This document shows, in pieces, positions 55,504 to 64,000 of a stretch of 64,000 bases of DNA (the first letter of the stretch is position 1; the number at the start of each line of letters is the position of its first letter). The stretch lies in assembly GCA_947311845.1 (NCBI GenBank), contig CAMZMU010000027.1:46626758-46690757 (forward strand), given 5' to 3'. Under the pieces are notes generated by a model. That model did no database searches. It was not told where the DNA came from and saw nothing but the letters and a program-made list of their open reading frames with translations. This stretch comes from Poa pratensis (lineage: Eukaryota; Streptophyta; Magnoliopsida; Poales; Poaceae). The translations under genes and the position numbers were made by a program.

Positions 55504-58500
55504 TCAAGGATTGCCGCCTTGGTGGAGTGCTTGAGAGATCCTGGGGGCTGACGCCGGCATTCTTGGGGCTGGCTCCGCCATCCTGGGGCTGCGCTCGTCG
55601 GCTCCGGCTTCGCCTTCTCCGCCTACGGCAGCTTCAGGATCCGCCAAGGAGGGATCGGCTACGGCAACATGTGGATCCGGGTGTTCCTTGTAGAACTTGC
55701 GGATGTCAACCATGTTGGCAACCCGGGTCGCATAGCCGCGAACAGACCGCAGCACGTCCTGCATCACGATGGCTTGGTTGTTTTCGTCTTCGGTGGGGAA
55801 GTACTCGGTGACTTGATGAATATCAGCCTCCGGGTACCACGCCGCCGTCATCGCCAATGCCAACTTGGCGCCGCCTCGTGCTGCTGAGCGTAGCGTGCCG
55901 TCATGTTCGGTTGCCGCCTTCTCCAGCAAGTCCGGCAGGCATCGAAGTTGACGGGATCGCCGTCCTCGCCAGGGTAGAACTTGGCGGCAAACGCTTTGCC
56001 TGCACCGACAATCTGGTTGACGATTTCGCCAACTTTCAAGATACGGGCAAGGCGCGGCATCGTAGCCATGTCATCACCCAGGTTAGCCGGCACTGCACAA
56101 ATACAAATAGTTACACACTGCATGTTGACGGAAGAGCCCGTAGACATGCTCGTGGATGGCGTTGACCTCGTCCAGATGGTTTTCAAGTGTTTCCTGAGCC
56201 AGCTGGACTGCCTGTGACAGTTGTTCCTGCTGTGCTTTGCATTCTTGTTCACCTGGTCGAGGTTGCTGCTCATGGCTTCAAGTTGTCCTGTAAACTTGCT
56301 AACCTCGGCGGCATGGGCCAGCTCCCTCTCATCCAGCTCCTTGGCGTGATCCGCCTTCAGCTTTGGCACCAACCCAGCAAGATCTGCAGCTTCGTTCATC
56401 AAAGCTTGCATGTCAGTGGAGTTCTTGAGAATATCTTACGCAGTGTTTAGTAATTCTACAAATAAAAAGAAAGACGACTAAAATACTTGTCGGAAAAGCA
56501 TAAAGAAGTCGGACGAAAAGAAGGCAAAGAAAACTTTGTCACCTTCATCCTTTTTGCGAGCCTCTTCCAAGCTCGCAATCTGGGCGTCCTTCATCTCCAC
56601 GTCCTGCTGCAGTTGCTGGCATTCTTTGTTTTTCTTCTCTTGAGCACGGAATAGCTCAAGATTGGAAGCGAGAACGGTCTGCATGCACGAAAACAACATT
56701 GCGGTTAACACTATATAGTCAACGAGACCACTTTGCCGGCTAAAAAATCTTTCAGCCGCCAAAGTGCTCGGGGGCTGGGACTATAGTCTACATTACCTCA
56801 AGTTGACCGTGTAGGGTCTCGTGGAGTTCATCCATGTGCATTTAGCGTCAATGAAGCGGTAGATAGATGGAACTGCTATCTGTTGATGTATCATTTGCGG
56901 GTACCTTCACGCATGGTCCTTAGAGTTTGCTGAGGGTCTTGCAACCCTTTGCCAGATTGAGAGCCGGGATGGGAGGATGATCCGCCTTGGTCAGCCGCTA
57001 TCCTGTCGTCCATCTCTTGCTTCATGGCAATAAATCGAGCGGCATCATTAGCCGAAGCTTCAGCCGTCTTGGAAAAGGTAGGTCCGGCAACTGACTTTTT
57101 CCCCGCCATCTTCTCCGTAGCCGCCTCTGAGGTGCCAGCAGCTGTGTACGTTCCCTGGCATACAACCACGGGAACGCCAACTGTGGGCATTGTCGGCGCA
57201 ACGGCTGTAGAAGAGCGTGGTGGCTTGCCCCTACCGGCAGAAATCTTCAGGTTGGCGCGGAGCTTGGGCATGGCTGGCTTGCCCCTGTAAGCAGAAAAGT
57301 GCAAGTTTGTCAGTACAAACTTATATCAAAATGGCTAAGTCAGGGAAAGCAGAAGTTTGCTTACCGCTTGAATGGGATATTCTCCAAGGTATCATCCTCT
57401 GCGTCAACAGAGGTGGCCGTTTTCTTCCTCTTCTCCAAATCCTTGGTGGAGCCGCCTATTTTGCGCTTCTTGGACTTGCTGGCACCGGTGTCGTACCAGT
57501 TAGGAGCCAAGTCTTCATCCCCCAAAGTTTGCAGCTGAAAAGGAAAAAAGATAGAACGTTAATTCAATACCCAGTGGGCAAAGATGTCAAGGAAATGACA
57601 AAGTAGCTCTGGCTTACCACTGGGGCTGGGTTATCATGGGTGAACATGGCGACGCCTTCCGCCGCCATCACCGACAGAGGCTTCACAAGCTCTCTGAGCC
57701 GGTACTCTAGTGCATCTTGGTGAAGGGTGCTGTTGCCGGCGTCATCCGCCTTGTACTCGCACATCTTCAGCGGGCGATGGCGGAGTGGCATTATTTTCCT
57801 CGATACCCAGCAGATGACGGTGTCAACTCCGTCAAGTTGCGGAGCCTTCATCGTCTTCGTCAAGAACTCGATCCGCCTTACGGCAATTCGAAGCTCAGCT
57901 GACAAGCTGCTAAGCGGCACTTTTGCCGTCCAACAGGCCTTGTGGGTTGGCAGACCGTTGACAAAAACAGGCATCCCCTGTGTTGTGCCGGGTGTCGGGA
58001 TGTCCTTGCAGTAGAAGAAGGTGCTGGTCCAGTGCTTCACTGACTCGATGTATGGGATCTTTGGGTACCAGTCGGGTTGGCGGCAGTTGAAGGTTACGCT
58101 ACCGCAGGTTGCCAGATGGCCGCCTGGTATGGTTTGCCGGCGGCATAGGAAGCAGTACTTAAATAGCTCTATGGACGCAGCTATGCCTAAGTACCCTTCG
58201 CACAAAGCCGGGAAGCCGGCTAGCACTAGAATACTGTTGGGCGCTATGTTGTGCGGCTGCAGCCCATAAAAACTAAGCACCGCCAGGAAGAAGGCGGAAA
58301 GCGGCAAGGACATACCGCGGAGGCTGTGCGACGCCAACATGACGCGCTCGCCGTCTTGCGGGTCAGGGACTGCCTCGTCGCCTGGAACCCTCCAGGAGCA
58401 TTCCGTCTTAGGCGGTATGTAGCCGCCTTCCTCCAGCTCCTTCAGATAGGCTGACGTCATAACTGACGGCAGCCAATACCTAGAGCCAAGATCCCCTGTT

Positions 58501-58787
58501 TCCTCTTCATCCTCGGCGTCGTCGTCGACAGTGGCGGCAGCTTCCGCCGTAGCCTCAGTGCTGGTCACCGCAAGGGATGGGAGCGGGAAGGTCGGAGTAG
58601 GTGCTGCAGGTGCCGCCGAAGTTGGGGAAGAAGAGGAAACCTCACCCGTGGCCATGGTGGTGACAGGAGAGGTCGCTGGCGCGCTCGCGGGAACCGCCGC
58701 TGCCGTTGGCGCAGATCGAGATCCAGCCGTGGTCGCCGAGGCCACAGCCAGCGCCGCCGCCGCCGCATCTTGCTGAGTGCTCGCCAT
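55504..58787 (-). CDS. Antisense ORF of the Tat gypsy (putative gypsy-type transposon protein)
   Basis: On the minus strand the start is MASTQQDAAAAALAV (58787). An Ala/Ser/Pro-rich head leads to a conserved region (about residues 85-370) with LPLSAFFLAVLSFYGLQPHNIAPNSI and CEGYLGIAASIELF. This matches the 'putative gypsy type transposon' domain (PF04195-like). Consensus splice sites keep the frame through exons 58787-57618, 57534-57365 and 57284-56905. A coiled-coil exon follows at 56678-56543 (ECQQLQQDVEMKDAQIASLEEA), and exon-like pieces continue to 55504. The frame near 56850 and the later exons looks damaged. Role unknown; antisense ORFs at this position are known in Tat elements. Confidence 0.75.
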
Positions 58788-59330
58788 TTGCCGTGGAAGC
58801 TCTGCTCGAGCTCGCCGGAGTTGAGTACGGGGAGGAGGAGAGCTCGGGAAGATGAGGAGGCCGCGGTGGGTGCGAATGGGGAAGAAGACCAACCTCGGCG
58901 TGCCCTTTGGGTATTTAACTCCACGTGCCAAGATTCGTGCGCGAGATTGGGGGGGACGCACGATTTCCGCCACGTGCCCACGATTTGCACGTCGTGGCAA
59001 CGGTGTCTGCGGCCCTCTCCCGATTCTTGTGCATAGTGGAGAAATAATCATGATGCATGCCCAAGTCCAAACTGTCGTGGACTGCATGATGTCATCCGTC
59101 AACATTTGACAAGACCAGTCAAATGACAAGACTGGTGCCGGGAAGATTCCTGACAGCGGTCAGGCCGTCTTTCCCATGATGGCGGCAAATCATCTGACTA
59201 CGTTAGGCGGATCGCAGCTTACTTTCAACTTTGGAATGCTTCAACCTCTTCAGACGCTTACAAGACAAGACGGACGTTGCCGACAAGAAGAAGACGGCGC
59301 CTGAAGAACTCGAACCCTTCCAGGGGCTAA

Positions 59331-59836
59331 TGTTGGGGATATACCTACTAGGGGTATCACCAGCATGGATCAATCCGGCTAGTCCAGGGTGGCCCGCAGT
59401 GGTGGTGAAGGCTTTGCCTGCCGGGTGGCCCAGATAGCTGACGACCAAGGAAGGCAGATGCCGGCAAGGAGGAGGCCAAGACTGAAGCCCATGAAGCCAC
59501 CAAGACCAAGACGGAAGGCGACAGACTTGCCGGCTAGGTTTAGGACTCTGTATACTTGCCGGATATGTAACCTCCTTGTAACCCTAGGTCCAGCCGCCTA
59601 TATAAGCTGGACCTCGGGACGCCTTTAGGGCAACCAATCGATATTTTCATACACAATCAACTCATTGTAACCTGTATCACGGCTATAGCCTTATAGTGAG
59701 TTATAGCAGCACGTAGGGCTCCGCCACCGTCGTGGAGCCTGAAGCTGGGTAAACTGCCGTGTACAATCCCGACCTCGACGACGTCCACCTTCTTGCCCTA
59801 CGTTCACCCTCGGCTAGCAGGACCCCGTCTCCTATC
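59331..59836 (+). repeat. 3' LTR of the Tat gypsy, 3' end missing
   Basis: It starts TGTTGGGG after AGGGGCTAA and matches the 5' LTR until CCCCGTCTCCTATC. The 5' copy goes on CAAGATGCCGATACGACGACA, but here ACTGTTTTTT follows, which is hAT sequence. The junction shares ATC between LTR and hAT. Confidence 0.82.
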
Positions 59837-59938
59837 ACTGTTTTTTAGCTAAATTTCAATGGAGAGGTGCCGGAAGAGCCCGGGCAGCTGCCCAGGGTCG
59901 TCGGGAGCTGGCTCCGCCCCTGGGTGCAGGAATGGCAT
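59837..59938. repeat. Right copy of ~101-bp direct repeat flanking the Tat gypsy
   Basis: This repeats 47683-47783 (hAT right end, GGTGCAGG, AATGGCAT) and then runs on into sequence (CGATGCCACC...) not present on the left. Confidence 0.9.
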
Positions 59939-60875
59939 CGATGCCACCACATCTAGAGGCGTTGGGCATGGGCGCGCCCGCGCTTGGTTTGGTTTGGCTG
60001 CTGCCGCGGCAGCGCGCGTACGTCGCCGAAAGACATTCCATTCTCTCTGGGGCTTCCTGTCCCATGTGTGGTGCTGCCACGGCAGACTGCGCGGCATGGC
60101 CAATGCGTCGCCTCAACCTGCTGCCCCGCAGGTCCAGCTCGGCTCGGGTGTCAGGGCTTAGCTTCGGGTGATGCCTCGCAGTTGTCAGAGGCTCTTCTGC
60201 AGGATCCCGCATCTTGGGCAGAAAATTGGAGAGAAAGAGGAAAAGCGGTGAGAGAGGAGAGAAAACTACAGCTGAGGATGTCGAGGGTATGGTCCTCCAC
60301 ATGGTAGCCTCAGCTTTTGGGGTTGGGTGGAAAAAAAACCAAGTGCATGCCTCACATTTCCAAACCGAGTTGTCAGGTTCGGGAGCAGTAGATGGTAATG
60401 CTACCATTGCTCGTGCCGACGATCCACCGCCCGAATTCCCGTCGGAACCGAAGCGTGCGCCTTGAGAAGACCACCCGGCCCCCGGGAAAAGGAGCATCAT
60501 CCAATCCAACCGGATTCATTGGTCGGCACATGCACGCTGACGCGAAACCCTCCCTGTCCGCTGCATGGTTTCAGGAAGCGCTTTTCTCGTCAGTCGTCAG
60601 AACGGTGTAACGGAGCGGGCACAGATCGGTGGTTTCGTCCGTCATTCGATAGGCTGACCTGAGACTGATGATGATCCATAGTGTTGACAAATGGGCTGGC
60701 GATACATATCGAGCTAAATTACTAGCTAGCGTACGTAGCTGATGGCGGCAACTGACTAGCTTTGCCGTCTGAGATGCTCCATATATCCAGGTATATCGAG
60801 CTAATACTAGCTAGCGTATGTAGTGTTGACATATGAGTATCGTCGATGATTGGCAAGCGGCATTCATCATAGGCT

Positions 60876-60876
<1 letters not shown>
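59939..60876. other. Intergenic, nothing recognised
   Basis: A GC-rich stretch (59960-60220) with several short open frames but no recognised protein, then mixed sequence with repeated GAGCTAAT.ACTAGCTAGCGTA motifs at about 60710-60735 and 60799-60822. Confidence 0.55.

Positions 60877-60930
<54 letters not shown>
60877..60930. repeat. (GAT)18 microsatellite
   Basis: Eighteen uninterrupted GAT units. It is the longest simple repeat in the window and likely polymorphic. Confidence 0.95.
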
Positions 60931-60932
<2 letters not shown>

Positions 60933-62039
60933 GAGGCTGAGCTTCTCGGGACTCTAAAGCTGTTGTGATTCAGCCTCGAACTTGCCGGCTCTTCCAGACG
61001 GTGCGTACGTTGTCACGGCGGCTGATTCAAGCCTGGATACTTACCGGCCCAACACGGTACTCATTCCGTTCTGTTGAGTACCCGGTTTTCAGTTCAAAAC
61101 CATCGCAAAGAATCGCCGCTCGCTGGTGGTGGTTTTCTGTTCGCCGTCGTTAGGAATTAAATCCGCGCCTTCTCACGGAACTGATTCCGGTGGAGTACAA
61201 CCTTCTGGAATGTAGAATGTTGGAGGGCACATGCCAACGCGTGACGCTCACGCACCACACGGCTGAAGATAAATGCGCCAAGAAAATGGTTTCGCTGACG
61301 CTTTCCTGTTCCATTATTGGCAAAACTACGGCAAGATGCGATTCCCCTTCGGAAGAGCTCCAGTTTTCCTTCCCTTCAAGGAAAGTCCTCAAGCTTGGCA
61401 ATCAAGCACTGATGCTGGCCTTACCCTTCCAGCCACCCATTCCCAGAATGGGCAGCAAATCAAAGCATCAGATACCCCATATCTTGCACACGACCCACTT
61501 GCTAACCTAGATCAGCTACAATCTTGTGCATGCACACCAGCGTTGCAGATCTGCCCCCACATACTACTGCGTGCACAATAATTCTGAAAGTGTCTGGTCA
61601 TAAGTCATAACCCAAACTCGACGACGGTAACAAATTGGACATAGAACTGGCTAATAGCAATAATTGGATGGACAATGACAACAGTTCAGAGTTCAGATTC
61701 TGGGACACACACTCCGGTTTGTGTGACACAGCAGGATGCACAACAAAAATCAAATGTGCAAGTGTTTCAGATACATCTTCATGCACAGAAGTTATTTTGT
61801 TTTGCCTTTTCTTTTCTTACTGAAGCAGTTATATCATAAAATTGACCGGACACATCCGGCTTCCTGATCAGAGTGTTGCTATACATGACATGGCAATGAA
61901 CCGCTCGAATGTTTGATGTTTGGGGAAACAAATGAACTGCTTGGGAGGGAGGGAGAACCTGTGTTATTCAATGTACAACTTTCAGACAAGCTTATCACAC
62001 AATTACTGGCCACTTACGATTTTGGAGGACCTACCGGGC
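60931..62039. other. Intergenic and probable 3' UTR of the SNARE gene
   Basis: No gene is recognised between 60931 and about 61800. The 100-250 bp immediately right of this stretch's end should be the SNARE 3' UTR on the minus strand; no clear polyadenylation signal was seen. Confidence 0.5.
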
Positions 62040-64000
62040 TCAGTGAGCGAGCTTAAAGTAGAGTATGATAAGTATGGCAAGAACAAGAGCTGACATGATT
62101 CCCCCAATGATATACTTGTTCTTGTCTATCCTCTTTGACATTGCAGCCAGGATCTTTTTACTCTTCCCAATGTTGTCATCGACCCCATGCAACTGTGAGC
62201 AAGACCACACAGACGTCAATAACACAATTATGAATATACTGTTTGACCACAAGCGAGTTGTGACTAAACAAGTAGATATAAGCAAAGCATGGCTATTGCA
62301 GACATTGCCTTGTAAATAATGCTAGAATCAGAGCAATAGCACATAACATAATAACAAGCTGATGAATAAGGACGGGCGTCATGCTGCCAAGTACTTTGGA
62401 TAACACACAATATCACAGAAATTTTAGATAATGAACCTTAACTGATGAGTTTTTTTTGGAAATAAAGGATCTTTTACTCGTCTTTATACTATCAACATCC
62501 GTCAACCATCCAGCTAATGAAAATATGGTAAGAGAATCCCACAAATAGAACAATGGCACATCATGCAGAACAAAACACATGTTCATTATGAAAAAATAAA
62601 TAGAGTGCAGCACTATTTCATAGGAATTTCAGATAGTGTACCTAAATGATGGACTGTGCAAAAATAACGATATCAACAAATGTGTATGTACTAAAAAGGA
62701 GTTCACTATTTGCTCTTTATATCCAAGAAAATAGACCACTGAGATATGTTTTAACTTCTAAATAGTAGAGACCCGAAGTGGCCAAGCCTTTCAACCACTG
62801 AGGCTGAATAAAAGACTTAGTCTTTATGCTAAGAGTATCATCATCCATCAACCGTGCATGAACATATCAACAGAACAAAACACATGTTCAACCTCACATA
62901 ATAAAATAACATGCACTCCTGTCCCTCAAAAAGAATAGACTATAACATGCCTGAATGAGAATGATCCAATACAAAAAAAAGTGTGTGCATTGAAGCATTA
63001 CCTAAGCAGTGTAGTTTCACCAACATGCAATTGTTTCATATATCAAAACTAAGTATGCACAAAGAATATAATATCTTATGCTACAAATAATAAGACTGAA
63101 TGTGAGAAAACAAAATGAACTGAATTTTTTAAGTTGGAGACACATTTCAAAGCTGCTGCAACAAATGGCTACAAATCCAATTTGAAACAAATGCCAACAT
63201 AACTTACTTATACATAGACAGAGTAAATCAATCAAAACTTATAACCTACTGTCTTGGCAAGCTATAACAGCTTGCCAAAAAGCCTCATAATATGGGACAG
63301 AGGGATTAACAACTAGCATTCAATTCACTCATATTTTGCTCCTTGCAGCTGATCTACCTGTATACCAAGAAAACAATAATCGGGTTGGAGGAAATGAAGA
63401 AAATAAGAGAGCAATAGTAGATGCAGTGATCACAACACTAAGGGGCGAAGTAAATATAAATAACACTAAGGGGAGGTAAAACAGTTAAAGCTGAACACAT
63501 ACGTTAGTGTGGGCATGCAGTAGTGACTGCCGTTGTTGATGAAGGTCCTGAAGAATTGACACACCAAGATCTTCTGTCTCCAGCATAGTTCTTCGGCTCT
63601 CTTTAATTCTGTCAGTGGACTGATTCAGTCGCTCGGTTGTCATCATTAACCTCCCCCCTCTGATCAGTAGACACCTGAGCCAGAAAATAATCCCCAAGCA
63701 CAAAATTAGTACTAAAGATAGCAAACATCAAGAATATGGAGATAATTCTTAAGAAACCAGAATGAACATAGTGCTGTCGTATTTATCCTATAAACTTCAA
63801 GTATGTCAGACAAAGAACATTGTTTCCAGCATACAGAAAGGCAAGACCCATGGAAGTTATAGTTCAAACAGGAAATATATAAACTGGATAATACAGTTTT
63901 TCTTCCGAATATTAAGTAGCCTTCATAAGAGTATTGCTGGATGCTGGTGCTACCTTCTGCATAAGAACAAGTACAATTTGTTTTTCAATATTTTGGGTTT
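62040..64000 (-). CDS. VTI1-type Qb-SNARE (VTI12-like), 3' exons; gene runs off the window
   Basis: Two exons are visible on the minus strand. Exon 63674-63503 is bounded by CTCAG and GTATGTG and encodes RLMMTTERLNQSTDRIKES, then ILQDLHQQRQSLLHAH. The last exon, 62192-62040, is preceded by CTCACAG. It encodes LHGVDDNIGKSKKILAAMSK and a C-terminal membrane anchor (YIIGGIMSALVLAILIILYF) and ends KLAH-stop. Together they cover the SNARE helix and tail of a VTI1 protein, a ~220-residue Qb-SNARE acting in trans-Golgi, endosomal and vacuolar fusion. The upstream exons lie beyond 64000. A run of six C (63653-63658, + strand) puts the exon start (VSTDQRG) one base out of frame with the rest. A homopolymer error is likely, but a real lesion is not excluded. 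Confidence 0.88.
62193..63502 (-). other. Intron of the VTI1-type gene
   Basis: This is a 1310-bp AT-rich intron between GTATGTG (donor, minus strand) and TTGCTCACAG (acceptor). No repeat or gene is recognised inside it. Confidence 0.8.
63675..64000 (-). other. Upstream intron sequence of the VTI1-type gene
   Basis: AT-rich sequence ending TTTTCTGGCTCAG at the exon. None of the N-terminal VTI1 coding sequence is visible before the window ends. Confidence 0.6.

Larger units (their letters stand above)
47784..59836 (+). mobile_element. Tat-lineage Ty3/gypsy retrotransposon with antisense ORF
   Basis: The 5' LTR is TGTTGGGGATATACC. A PBS-like TGGCGCCCACCGTGGGGC follows, then gag, protease, RT, RNase H, a second RNase H and integrase on the + strand. 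A spliced ORF on the opposite strand precedes the 3' LTR. The dual RNase H and the antisense ORF are known features of the Tat clade. All + strand genes carry frameshifts. The 3' LTR seems to lack its last ~20 bp, and normal 5-bp target duplications are absent; ~101-bp direct repeats flank the element instead. Confidence 0.9.

Noticed and set aside
61190..61581. Overlapping 102-106-codon frames as a gene near the SNARE
   Set aside because: No recognisable domain and no support from context. Left as unassigned.

Overview
The window is a stretch of nuclear chromosome from a large-genome grass, most likely a Pooideae/Triticeae-type cereal. The evidence is nested LTR retrotransposons (a Sirevirus-like copia, an Athila-like gypsy with the TGATACGTCTCC LTR start common in Triticeae, and a Tat-lineage gypsy), a CACTA transposon, Stowaway MITEs, and only two recognisable host genes. 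The species cannot be fixed from the sequence alone. All family calls come from reading motifs; no database search was run.

Layout. (1) 1-22874 is a three-level nest. An old gypsy LTR (1-112 plus 22159-22874) was split by a ~22 kb copia element (113-22158). The copia carries gag, a decayed pol and an extra downstream ORF that appears to be spliced. That ORF was later split, at a perfect 5-bp target duplication, by a minus-strand gypsy element (8087-19760). This gypsy has gag and protease but no reverse transcriptase or integrase, and belongs to the same LTR family as the old LTR. A 13-N gap at 10392-10404 lies between two near-copies of a 3.4 kb block (6979-10391 and 10405-13797), which looks like an unmerged contig overlap rather than biology. 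(2) 22875-31560 holds CACTA-type remains on the minus strand: a TnpA-like and a TNP2/TnpD-like pseudogene, two clusters of palindromic subterminal repeats, a Stowaway MITE and a simple tandem repeat. (3) 31561-41900 is intergenic and contains a second Stowaway, a ~1 kb poly(A) retroposon, a Harbinger-type element with a decayed internal ORF, and a LINE-like fragment. (4) 41970-44322 is a probably functional bHLH transcription factor gene (subfamily VIIIb, HECATE/INDEHISCENT/bHLH87-like) with a TATA box and a likely 5'-UTR intron. (5) 47222-59938 is a small hAT element with a perfect 8-bp target duplication, followed 16 bp downstream by a 12 kb Tat-lineage gypsy. The gypsy has two RNase H domains and a spliced antisense ORF, and is flanked by unusual ~101-bp direct repeats. 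(6) 59939-61950 is mostly unassigned and includes a (GAT)18 microsatellite. (7) 62040 to beyond the window end is the 3' part of a VTI1-type Qb-SNARE gene on the minus strand, with an apparent one-base homopolymer frameshift.

The host genes (bHLH and SNARE) are unrelated neighbours about 18 kb apart. The rest is transposon history. The order of insertion on the left is: old gypsy LTR, then copia, then the gag-protease gypsy. On the right it is: hAT, then Tat gypsy, then a repair-like rearrangement at the Tat 3' end.
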